Below the pieces are notes generated by a model. That model saw nothing but the letters and a program-made list of their open reading frames with translations. It did not search any database and was not told where the DNA came from. Below, one piece after another: positions 15,885 through 24,188 of a DNA stretch of 64,000 bases (position 1 is the stretch's first letter; every line of letters begins with the position of its first letter). The stretch comes from Ureibacillus terrenus (GTDB lineage: Bacteria > Bacillota > Bacilli > Bacillales_A > Planococcaceae): the NCBI RefSeq assembly GCF_006569205.1, contig NZ_VIGD01000005.1:1-64000 (forward strand), written 5' to 3'. A program made the translations under genes and the position numbers.

Positions 15885-18512
15885 CTATACTTTCACTTGT
15901 TGTTTCCATTTTTGAATTATGCTTCTGAAAATCCCTCTTTTTCGGTAAAGTTCAATTTCATGTTTCGTATCCAAACGCAAAACGGCCTGGAAGACCCGCT
16001 TCGAGCCATCCTGTTTCACCGCTTCCACTTCCACTTTTTTGAATGGAGCGAGCGGCTCCTCCAAACCGTAAATGTTATACAGTTCTTCACCGGTCAACTG
16101 CAGGGATTCAGCGTTTTCACCCGGCATAAATTGAACGGGAAGAACGCCCATCATGACCAGATTGCTCCGGTGAATGCGCTCGAAGCTTTCCGCAATCACC
16201 GCTTTGACACCGAGTAAATACGTTCCTTTCGCCGCCCAGTCGCGGGCGCTTCCTGTGCCGTATTCTTGTCCTGCAATGATGATCAACGGAATATTGTCCT
16301 TTTTGTACAATTGGGCTGCCGTATAAACATCCATTTCTTTCCCGCTCGGAAAATGGCGGGTATAGCCGCCCGTCCTGCTGCTGAGAGCATTTTTCAGCCG
16401 TATATTTGAAAACGTTCCCCGGACAAGCACTTCATGATTTCCTCTCCTGGAACCGAAAGTGTTGAATTCGGATGCCGCAACCCCTTGTTCCAATAAATAT
16501 TTTCCGGCAATGCTGTCTTTTGGGATGCTGCCTACAGGGGAAATATGATCCGTTGTAATCGAATCGCCTAGCACCAATAACACACGGGCATCGGCAATAT
16601 TGCCGGCCCTTTCTCCTTCCGCATCGCCGAAAAACGGGGATGGCTTAAAGTAGGAGGATCGTTCATCCCATTCAAACACCGGCTGTTCTTTGTACGGAAG
16701 GGCCTGCCATTTTTCATTTCCGGCGAAGATATTCCGATAAGCCGTTTGGAACAAATCCGATGATATGGATTGGCCGATCAGGCGGATGATTTCTTCGGAT
16801 TTCGGCCAAATATCCTTCAAATATACATCTTCGCCATTTTTTCCTTTTCCGATGGGCTCGCTTGTCAAATCGATATTCATCGTTCCGGCTATCGCATATG
16901 CAATGACGAGCGGCGGGGAAGCCAAATAATTCGCTTTGACAAGGGGGTGGATGCGCCCTTCAAAATTGCGGTTACCGCTCAGCACGGCCGCGACGGTCAA
17001 ATCCGATTGCTGAACAGCGTGTTCAACGGCAGGATCCAGGCTTCCCGTATTTCCGACGCAAACCGAACAACCGTAACCGGTCAAATGAAATCCCAATTTT
17101 TCTAAATACGGCATCAATCCCGTCTTTTCCAAATAACCCGTCACCACTTTGGAACCGGGCGATAGGCTGGTCTGAATCGCCGAAGAAACCGACAATCCCC
17201 GTTCAACCGCCTTTTTGGCCAGCAATCCCGCCCCAATCATATTGAAAGGATTGGATGTGTTCGTGCAGCTCGTGATCGCCGCGATAACAATCGATCCGTC
17301 TTCAAGCGTCACCCCATTGACGATTGCCTTTTTCCCGCTTCCCGAAGATAGGGGAACGGGAAACGAATCTTTTGTCAATTGCAGCGGAATCCGGTCTTGC
17401 GGACGTTTCGGCCCGGCAACGCTCGGCTCAACCATTCCCAAGTCAAAATCCAAAACGTCGTCATATTGTTTATTTCGGGAATTTTCCCCTGTATAGAACA
17501 ATCCCTGGGCTTTGCAATAGTGTTCGACGCGGGCCACATCCTCTTCCGGTTTGCCCGTCAAGCGCAAATATTTTAATGTTTCCTCATCCACCGGGAAGAA
17601 ACCGCAAGTCGCCCCATATTCGGGAGCCATATTCGAAATGGTCGCGCGATCGGGAACCGAAAGTTCTTTTAATCCGGGACCAAAAAATTCCACAAATTTT
17701 CCGACTACGTTGCGCTTGCGAAGCATCTGCGTCAACGTCAAAGCAATGTCCGTTGCGGTTACTCCCTCCTTGGGCCGTCCCTTTATTTCAACGCCTATCA
17801 CTTCCGGCATTGCGATGCTGATCGGAAGCCCCAGCATCGCGGCCTCCGCTTCAATGCCCCCGACTCCCCAGCCGAGAACCCCCAAAGCATTGACCATTGT
17901 CGTATGGGAATCAGTACCGATGATCAATTCCGGATAAGCCATATTGGTTTTTGAATCCAGTTCAATAATTTTCGTCAAATACTCCAAATTTACCTGATGG
18001 ATGATTCCGTTTCCAGGAGGGACGACGGATAAACCTTTGAAGGCGTTTTGGGCCCATTTCAATAACCCGTAGCGTTCCTTGTTGCGTGCGTATTCAAGGT
18101 TCAAGTTTCTCTCAAAGGACCCTTCAGATCCGTAATCATCCACTTGGACGGAGTGATCGATCACCAGGGCGACCGGTATTTCCGGATGGACATGTGAGGG
18201 ATCCATCCCCCAATCCCTCACTTTCCCCCTCAATGAAACCAGATCGACCAAAGCGGGAATCCCCGAAGCGTCCTGCATTATCACCCTCGTCGGAACAAAC
18301 GGGATATCCATCCTTTTTTTCTCCGCTGCAGATTTCAATATTTCTTCCAGCTCTTCCTCGCCAATCCCGGTCTTTTCCCGGTTCCGGATGATGGATTCCA
18401 GCAAAATCAGAACTGTATAGGGCAGCTCCGAAAATGAGGCGGAACTTCCCAACCGGCGAAGACTATTGATTTGGAAGCTTTCAAATTCCGTCACAATGGT
18501 TTCCTTGTTCAT
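15885..18512 (-). CDS. Aconitase-family hydratase (AcnA-like) in a catabolic cluster
   Basis: The 875-residue protein has the aconitase/IRP domain order. Fe-S ligands are in SCTNTSNP and GYGCSVCVGN, and SRRGNHEVLVRG binds substrate carboxylates. The usual GSSRD motif reads GSARD, so the Ser next to the catalytic Ser is Ala; the first Ser and Arg remain. Other departures are QDASGIPA and VPPGNG. It is shorter than B. subtilis CitB (909). Its place beside gentisate genes, a CoA-transferase and a lyase suggests hydration of another unsaturated acid (maleate, citraconate or similar), but plain aconitase activity is possible. The ATG has GGGGGGAAATG upstream. Confidence 0.82.
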   Translation of the reverse strand: MNKETIVTEFESFQINSLRRLGSSASFSELPYTVLILLESIIRNREKTGIGEEELEEILKSAAEKKRMDIPFVPTRVIMQDASGIPALVDLVSLRGKVRDWGMDPSHVHPEIPVALVIDHSVQVDDYGSEGSFERNLNLEYARNKERYGLLKWAQNAFKGLSVVPPGNGIIHQVNLEYLTKIIELDSKTNMAYPELIIGTDSHTTMVNALGVLGWGVGGIEAEAAMLGLPISIAMPEVIGVEIKGRPKEGVTATDIALTLTQMLRKRNVVGKFVEFFGPGLKELSVPDRATISNMAPEYGATCGFFPVDEETLKYLRLTGKPEEDVARVEHYCKAQGLFYTGENSRNKQYDDVLDFDLGMVEPSVAGPKRPQDRIPLQLTKDSFPVPLSSGSGKKAIVNGVTLEDGSIVIAAITSCTNTSNPFNMIGAGLLAKKAVERGLSVSSAIQTSLSPGSKVVTGYLEKTGLMPYLEKLGFHLTGYGCSVCVGNTGSLDPAVEHAVQQSDLTVAAVLSGNRNFEGRIHPLVKANYLASPPLVIAYAIAGTMNIDLTSEPIGKGKNGEDVYLKDIWPKSEEIIRLIGQSISSDLFQTAYRNIFAGNEKWQALPYKEQPVFEWDERSSYFKPSPFFGDAEGERAGNIADARVLLVLGDSITTDHISPVGSIPKDSIAGKYLLEQGVAASEFNTFGSRRGNHEVLVRGTFSNIRLKNALSSRTGGYTRHFPSGKEMDVYTAAQLYKKDNIPLIIIAGQEYGTGSARDWAAKGTYLLGVKAVIAESFERIHRSNLVMMGVLPVQFMPGENAESLQLTGEELYNIYGLEEPLAPFKKVEVEAVKQDGSKRVFQAVLRLDTKHEIELYRKRGIFRSIIQKWKQQVKV

Positions 18513-18527
18513 TCATTTCCCCCCAAT

Positions 18528-19469
18528 TTACACGCCCACTTTTTTCTGCCCTTTCGGTTTTGCGGACAGATCGGAGCATTTCCCTGCTTTCAAAAGGAAG
18601 CTGTCCACCGCATGTGGGAGCAATTGTTGAATATATTTCGCCGCGTCCAGCACCTTATCAATCGATACATTCGTCCTGATGCCCATCTCTTCGAATCCGT
18701 GGATCAAATCTTCGGAGGCGATATTGCCGCTTGCTCCAGGGGCGTATGGACAGCCGCCCAAGCCTCCCGCCGAGCTGTCAAAGTGGATGATTCCCTCCTC
18801 ATAGCCTGCAACCGCATTGGCGAAGGCCATGCCGCGCGTATTGTGCAAATGCAATGAAAACGTAAAATCCGGAAAAGACTCTTTTAACCGGCGTACGGTG
18901 TTTTTAATTTTTGCCGGGTTCGCCATGCCCGTTGTATCCGCAAGGGATACTTCGGTGACGCCGAATGATTCGTACCGCTCACAAATCATGGTTAAGCGTT
19001 CAATCGGCACTTCCCCTTCAAAAGGGCAGCCAAAAGCCACCGAGATGGATCCCGAAACGTCCATCTTCTTTTCCTTGGCCAGTTCAATGAGGGGGGTAAA
19101 TCGTTCCAGCGCCTGTTCCGTGGTGCAGTTTGCATTGCTCAGACTGTGGGAATCCGAAGCGGACAGCATGAGCTTCACTTTATCCACACCGGCGGCGATG
19201 GCCCTTTCCAATCCCCGGACATTCGGGACGAGCGCACGCAGCTTCACATTCTTTGAACGTTTAATCCGTTTCAATACTTCATCCGCATCCTGCAATTGGG
19301 GAATTGCCTTTGGATGAACAAATGACGTCACCTCTATTTGCCGGTAACCGCAGTCGATCAGCCGATTGATAATTTCCACTTTTGTCCCGGTCGGAATCCA
19401 TTCTTTGACGCTTTGGAAACCGTCGCGGGGACAGACTTCCGTAATGATGACATCCCGTTTATAATCCAA
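18528..19469 (-). CDS. HMG-CoA-lyase-family protein (citramalyl-CoA lyase candidate), copy 1
   Basis: This protein of about 313 residues is a TIM-barrel lyase with EVCPRDGFQS near the N-terminus (catalytic Arg-Asp), HLHNTRG (metal) and the lyase signature AGGLGGCPYAPGASGN with its Cys. It should split a 3-hydroxy-acyl-CoA into acetyl-CoA and a ketoacid. Its gene is 13 bp after a class III CoA-transferase. A similar pair in Chloroflexus acts on D-citramalate (Ccl and Sct, from memory). TTG at 19469 follows AGAGGAG by 8 bases and is the preferred start over GTG codons at 19475-19478. Confidence 0.83.
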   Translation of the reverse strand: MDYKRDVIITEVCPRDGFQSVKEWIPTGTKVEIINRLIDCGYRQIEVTSFVHPKAIPQLQDADEVLKRIKRSKNVKLRALVPNVRGLERAIAAGVDKVKLMLSASDSHSLSNANCTTEQALERFTPLIELAKEKKMDVSGSISVAFGCPFEGEVPIERLTMICERYESFGVTEVSLADTTGMANPAKIKNTVRRLKESFPDFTFSLHLHNTRGMAFANAVAGYEEGIIHFDSSAGGLGGCPYAPGASGNIASEDLIHGFEEMGIRTNVSIDKVLDAAKYIQQLLPHAVDSFLLKAGKCSDLSAKPKGQKKVGV

Positions 19470-19482
19470 CTGCACCACTCCT

Positions 19483-20691
19483 CTAAATCACATTTTTTTC
19501 TTTCAATCTTTCAATCGTTTCATCATCAAGTTCCAATAGATTTTTTAAAATGTCTTCCGTATGTTCGCCCAAATCCGGGGCGATTTGCCGGATGGCTCCA
19601 GGCGTTTCCGAAAATTTCGGTACAACGCCAGGAATTTTTACCTTGCCCAGCCGAGGATGATCCACTTCCACGATGTTTTCCCGCGCTTTGTAATGCGGAT
19701 CTTCAAAAATATCCTTAATGCTGTAAATCGGGCTCATTGGAACCCCGTACTCATCCAACAGTTTCTGCAATTCTTCTTTTGTTTTCGTTTTGACCCAGTC
19801 CGCCACGATGCCGTTGACTTCATCAAAACGTTTCAACCGTTCGGAATTTGTATAATATCTTTCGTCCGTGAGCATGTCTTCCCGTCCCATCGCCTTTGCC
19901 AGCCGCTCGAATGTCTTATCGGAGCTTGTGACCAAAATGACCCAGCTTCCGTCTTTCGTTAAAAAATTCCCTGCCGGCGCGGAATGTCCGCTCAATCCCG
20001 GCGTCCGTTCTTTAATATTTCCGGTCACATCATAATCCGCGACCAAAAATTCCATCATTCTGAACATAGATTCATATAGGCTGACATCTATATATTGGCC
20101 TGTGCCATCTTCATGGCAATCGCGATGATACAGCGCCATCACCGCCGAGAACGCCACATAAATTCCCGTCACATAATCCGTCAATGAAAATGACGGGCTG
20201 ATTGGCGGACGATCCGGATAGCCGTGCAGATAGGTGAATCCGCTGAACGCAGTGGCCGGCGTACCGAAGCCGGCCTTATAAGCATACGGCCCCGTTTGAC
20301 CATATCCGGTAACCCGGATCATGATCAGGTCGGGATTGATTTTTTTCAAATCTTGATAGCCGATCCCCCATTTTTCGAGGGTGCCGGTCCGGAAGTTTTC
20401 GATGAGGATGTCCGTTTTTTTGACAAGTTTGCGCAAAATTTCTTTTCCTTCCTCATGGTGCAAATCCAGCGTCAAGGATTTTTTATTGCGGGAAAGCCCT
20501 GGCCAACGCAGCCCTTCACCGTTGTAATAAGGCCCCAAATTTCGAAGCGGATCCCCTTTTTTGGGCATCTCCACCTTAATGACATCAGCTCCAAAATCCG
20601 CCAGAAGTGTTGCACCAAAAGGAGCGGCAATGACCGTCGATAAATCAATCACGCGCACCCCTTCTAATGGACCTTTCCTTGTTCTTCCCAT
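19483..20691 (-). CDS. Class III CoA-transferase (CaiB/BaiF), copy 1
   Basis: This 402-residue protein has the CaiB fold: VRVIDLSTVIAAPF at the N-terminus, KVEMPKKGDPLR, RNKKSLTLDL and the catalytic Asp in SLTDYVTG. It transfers CoA between acids without covalent loss of energy. The lyase gene follows directly, so I infer the acceptor is the lyase substrate, for example malate or citramalate with succinyl-CoA as donor. The ATG has AAAGGGGAAT upstream. A 184-bp gap separates it from the monooxygenase gene. Confidence 0.88.
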   Translation of the reverse strand: MGRTRKGPLEGVRVIDLSTVIAAPFGATLLADFGADVIKVEMPKKGDPLRNLGPYYNGEGLRWPGLSRNKKSLTLDLHHEEGKEILRKLVKKTDILIENFRTGTLEKWGIGYQDLKKINPDLIMIRVTGYGQTGPYAYKAGFGTPATAFSGFTYLHGYPDRPPISPSFSLTDYVTGIYVAFSAVMALYHRDCHEDGTGQYIDVSLYESMFRMMEFLVADYDVTGNIKERTPGLSGHSAPAGNFLTKDGSWVILVTSSDKTFERLAKAMGREDMLTDERYYTNSERLKRFDEVNGIVADWVKTKTKEELQKLLDEYGVPMSPIYSIKDIFEDPHYKARENIVEVDHPRLGKVKIPGVVPKFSETPGAIRQIAPDLGEHTEDILKNLLELDDETIERLKEKNVI

Positions 20692-20875
20692 ATTGATTCC
20701 CCTTTGTTGATAATCATTGTTTTATAATAAGCGCCTTCATTTCCATGGCAGGACCGCTTTTTATGTAAAATATGGGTCCTTGCAATTTCCGGAACAATTT
20801 TTACTTCCATTTGCCGCAAATGGGACGCCTAAATCCCTTTAAGACGCCCCATCCTTCAATTCCGTGTATTCATTA
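20692..20875 (-). other. Gap with a hairpin between the two catabolic gene blocks
   Basis: On the minus strand, just after the monooxygenase stop, GGGGCGTCTTAAA can pair with TTTAGGCGTCCC (about 20828-20855) with two wobble pairs and a bulge; no T-run follows, so it may be a processing or partial stop site. AGGACC/GGTCCT form another short inverted repeat. A separate promoter for the downstream genes may lie here but is not clear. Confidence 0.45.
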
Positions 20876-22066
20876 TTAAACCGATGCCAATTTCCGGTCT
20901 TTGTACAGCCATTCCAAATATGTGTAATCGTCCGGCGTGCGGTTCAACATGATCGTATCCCGCAGCAATCTTGCATGATCTTCTTTTGCATGTTTGATTT
21001 TTCCCCACATCCGCGCGCCCCGTTGGACCTGGGAAGCTCTCGGAATTCGCTCTTTTTGATATTCATCCAATGCTTTCGCCAAATCCGCTTCATGTTCTTT
21101 CAATTTTTCCACCAGGCAAACGGTGTCTTCCAATGCCTGGCAGGCACCTTGCGCTAAATATTGCAACATGGCATGGGCGCTGTCGCCCAATAGGGTTACA
21201 CGCTTTGTTGACCATTTTTCCAATGGATTGATGTCATGCAACTTTGAAACAAAGCCTCTCTCGGCAAATTTGATGGACTCTTTCACCGTCGGACAGCAAT
21301 CTTTGAACATGTCATAGAGTTCATCGATTGTTCCCCAATCATCGTTTTCCTCGTTATAGTTTTGGCTTTCGAATACCGCAACCTGGTTGATGACGCTCTT
21401 ATGGCGCACCGGGTACTGTACAAGGTGGATGCCGGGGCCGATCCAAGTAAGTTTTTCATCCCAATCGATATTAATGGTCATTTCGGACATCGGTACCGTG
21501 AAACGGTATGCCACATAACGGGCAGGCACCGGCTTGGAATTGCGGTTGATCAGTTTCTGCCGGACAACGGAGCGGATGCCGTCCGCGCCAATCACCAATT
21601 TTCCCTTCAAGGTTGCCCCGTTTTCACACCGCAGTTCCACATAATCGTCAAATTCTTCGACCGATTCGAGCCGATGATTTGTCAAAAATCGGATATTATT
21701 CAACTTTTCGCATGCTTTCAATAAGACGCTGTGCAAATCGGACCGGTGAATCACAATATATGGATAGCCAAATGTTTTTTCAAAAGCCTCCCCGAATTGC
21801 ACGGAGGATAATTCTTTTCCGCTTAATGCATCCATGAATACATGGCGCCGAGGGAAGACGGCATGTTGATACACTTCATCCAAAACGCCCAAGGCATCCA
21901 ATGCGCGCAGCCCGTTTGGTCCAAGCTGCAATCCCGCGCCGACTTCACCAAATGCAGGTGCCTGCTCGATCACCGTCACTTTTTTTCCCAATTTGCCGAT
22001 GCCATATGCAGCCGCCAACCCGCCTATGCCTCCGCCGACAACAATTACCTCTTCAATGTTTCCCAT
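20876..22066 (-). CDS. FAD monooxygenase, 3-hydroxybenzoate 6-hydroxylase type
   Basis: This 396-residue flavoprotein hydroxylase has GGGIGGLAAAYG (FAD/ADP), the DG motif VIGADGIRS, and LLGDSAHAML for the ribityl chain, followed by QALEDTVCL. It resembles salicylate/3-hydroxybenzoate hydroxylases that use NAD(P)H and O2. Because it is 23 bp downstream of gentisate dioxygenase, the most likely reaction is 3-hydroxybenzoate to gentisate; salicylate 5-hydroxylation is less likely for this family. The ATG has AAAGGAGTGG upstream. Confidence 0.85.
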   Translation of the reverse strand: MGNIEEVIVVGGGIGGLAAAYGIGKLGKKVTVIEQAPAFGEVGAGLQLGPNGLRALDALGVLDEVYQHAVFPRRHVFMDALSGKELSSVQFGEAFEKTFGYPYIVIHRSDLHSVLLKACEKLNNIRFLTNHRLESVEEFDDYVELRCENGATLKGKLVIGADGIRSVVRQKLINRNSKPVPARYVAYRFTVPMSEMTINIDWDEKLTWIGPGIHLVQYPVRHKSVINQVAVFESQNYNEENDDWGTIDELYDMFKDCCPTVKESIKFAERGFVSKLHDINPLEKWSTKRVTLLGDSAHAMLQYLAQGACQALEDTVCLVEKLKEHEADLAKALDEYQKERIPRASQVQRGARMWGKIKHAKEDHARLLRDTIMLNRTPDDYTYLEWLYKDRKLASV

Positions 22067-22089
22067 TCACACCACTCCTTTAAATGTTT

Positions 22090-23232
22090 TCATTTTATAT
22101 AAACTGAATTTTTCGAATATTCAGGAACGAATTCGGACTTGATTTCCTGATGCCCTCCGTTTTCTGTATACGCCTCTTCCCGTTCAAACCCGAACGCTTC
22201 CATAATCGGCAAATCATTGGCGGAGAACAGCACGGCATCCTCGGTCCCGGATGTGTTGACATGCTCATGCCATGTCCATGCCGGCAATACGAAGATGTCT
22301 CCCGCTTTCCAGTCAAAACGGACGCCGTTCATCACCGTATAGCCCGATCCCTTGTAAACGTTATACACGACGCTATGGGTGTGGCGGTGCGCTTTCCCTT
22401 TGAATTTTGGAGGCAATTTTTGCATCCGCGCGCCGATGCGTCCGTTCGCGTCTTTTCCGTTCGATGGGTTGATGTATTCCACGATATATGCATCGAACGG
22501 ATCCGGTTCCAATTCTTTCAGACCATCGATTGCCTGTATTGTTAAATCATATTTATAGCGTCCAAGGGGAGCCGGAGACGGACGGCGGTCGGAAATCGGG
22601 CGCACCATTCCCCCGGCATAGCGCTTTGTGCCAAAATCCACCGGATGCTCAACCGGCTGCCTGCTTTCCGGATACATTTCCAAAAACGAACTTGTCAACG
22701 CAGAAGTAAACGGAATATCCAAAACGTCCATCCAAAATACCGTTTCGTTGCCCTCATTGACATGGTCATGCCAGCACCATTCCGGCGTAATGACAAAGTC
22801 TCCCGGTTCAAAAGTGTATTTCACGCCGTTGACAACCCCTGACGCCCCTTTGCCTTTCATAATGAAGCGCATGGCGGATGTCATGTGGCGGTGCGGTGGT
22901 GCGAGCTCCCCGGGATTCAATGCCTGCACAGCCGCATAGAGTGTTTGCGTCGCTCCTCCCCAACCATGGGGCTCCAAATGCTTCATCCCGGGATTGATGA
23001 GATACACCGCCCGCCGGTCAATGGAACCTACCCCGACTTTCAACAATTCTTTCGCTTTTTCAAGCATTTCCAAAATCAATTCGCCTTTCCACAAATACGG
23101 TACCGCTCTCGGCTTTGGCTCCGGGGCGCTGAATACGGAAGCCCATAACGGCCCCATATTTTTATCCCCCAGTTCTTTGTGGAATTCGGCCAATTCCGGC
23201 GTCCATTGTTGTTTTTTGATTTCTGCCATCAT
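22090..23232 (-). CDS. Gentisate 1,2-dioxygenase
   Basis: This bicupin of about 380 residues has metal-binding HRH in PPHRHMTSAM of the first cupin and a second HRH in KAHRHTHSV, each followed by WHDHVN or WHEHVN. It opens gentisate between C1 and C2 to maleylpyruvate with Fe2+ and O2. Length and motifs agree with the family. The start is the ATG pair at 23229-23232 after GCGGGGG; the longer frame to 23310 has no ribosome site. An inverted repeat lies 30 bp upstream. Confidence 0.92.
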   Translation of the reverse strand: MMAEIKKQQWTPELAEFHKELGDKNMGPLWASVFSAPEPKPRAVPYLWKGELILEMLEKAKELLKVGVGSIDRRAVYLINPGMKHLEPHGWGGATQTLYAAVQALNPGELAPPHRHMTSAMRFIMKGKGASGVVNGVKYTFEPGDFVITPEWCWHDHVNEGNETVFWMDVLDIPFTSALTSSFLEMYPESRQPVEHPVDFGTKRYAGGMVRPISDRRPSPAPLGRYKYDLTIQAIDGLKELEPDPFDAYIVEYINPSNGKDANGRIGARMQKLPPKFKGKAHRHTHSVVYNVYKGSGYTVMNGVRFDWKAGDIFVLPAWTWHEHVNTSGTEDAVLFSANDLPIMEAFGFEREEAYTENGGHQEIKSEFVPEYSKNSVYIK

Positions 23233-23263
23233 AACCCCCGCTTTCAGATTTTTTATTGATTTA

Positions 23264-23284
23264 GTTGCAACTGAACATTGCAAC
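23264..23284. promoter_or_regulatory. Perfect inverted repeat before gentisate dioxygenase
   Basis: GTTGCAA-N7-TTGCAAC is a perfect 7-7-7 palindrome in the 90-bp gap between the FAH-family gene and the dioxygenase gene. It could bind a dimeric regulator such as the LysR protein at 31919, or mark an internal promoter; neither is shown. Confidence 0.45.
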
Positions 23285-23322
23285 CCTTGAGACCAGGCAA
23301 ATAGAAACATGGATGATCGGGT

Positions 23323-24156
23323 TTATACACCCGGTTTGTATTCCACTTGAACCGAAAACTCTCCGATTCGTTCGATTTGGATGCGCACCGTGTCTCCCTC
23401 AGTGATTGGACCTACGCCTTCCGGGGTGCCGGTTGTAACGATGTCGCCCGGAAGCAATGTCATAACGCTGGATGCCGCTTCCAAAAACTTGTAGCAATCA
23501 TAGATCAGGTCCCTTGTGTTCGCGTTTTGACGCAATTCATCATTGACCCACAACTTCAATTGGACTTCATTCGGATTACCGATTTCATCTCCTGTGACAA
23601 TCCATGGCCCGATTGGCGTAAATGTATCAAAGGATTTGCGCCAAGGACGATCTTCTTTTCCCCTCACCGTGATATCCATTAATGCGAGATAGCCGAAAAT
23701 GTAATTTGGCGCGTCTTCCGCTTTTACATCTTTTGCTTTTTTTCCGATGACAAAGGCGATTTCCGCCTCATGATCGATCCGGCGGTCCCTGAACGGCAAT
23801 AATACCTTTTCGTTCGGACCGATAATGGATGAAGGCGCTTTCAGGAAGAAACCGAGGCGATCGACCGTCAAAGCGGCATTCATTTCCTCCTGGTGCAAAA
23901 GATAATTGACCGGAGCCGCGACAATTTTGCCAGGATTGGGAACCGGAGCGCGCAACGCCACTTCTTCCAATGGACGGGAAGGGCACGAATCCAGGTTTGC
24001 TTCAATTTTGGATTTTAAGTGCCCATAATCTTCCATGAATTTCACCAATGAAGCCTGAGGATCCGTATGATCCCACTCCACGATATCCGAGACGTCATAA
24101 ATCTTTTCACCGACTACAACTCCGACTTGATGATCATTGAACAACGCAATTTTCAT
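23323..24156 (-). CDS. FAH-family hydrolase, maleylpyruvate/fumarylpyruvate hydrolase
   Basis: This 277-residue protein has a short N-terminal domain and the FAH domain from about residue 70. Metal ligands appear in DHEAEIAFVIGK (two Glu) and YLALMDIT (Asp); TTGTPEGVG closes the site. It would hydrolyse the ring-cleavage product to pyruvate and a C4 acid. I see no maleylpyruvate isomerase (GST-like, DinB-like or other) in the window, so direct hydrolysis to maleate is possible. The ATG is preceded by GAAGGGGAAGAG. Confidence 0.87.
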   Translation of the reverse strand: MKIALFNDHQVGVVVGEKIYDVSDIVEWDHTDPQASLVKFMEDYGHLKSKIEANLDSCPSRPLEEVALRAPVPNPGKIVAAPVNYLLHQEEMNAALTVDRLGFFLKAPSSIIGPNEKVLLPFRDRRIDHEAEIAFVIGKKAKDVKAEDAPNYIFGYLALMDITVRGKEDRPWRKSFDTFTPIGPWIVTGDEIGNPNEVQLKLWVNDELRQNANTRDLIYDCYKFLEAASSVMTLLPGDIVTTGTPEGVGPITEGDTVRIQIERIGEFSVQVEYKPGV

Positions 24157-24188
24157 TTCATACTCTTCCCCTTCTTTTCCCTGAATGT

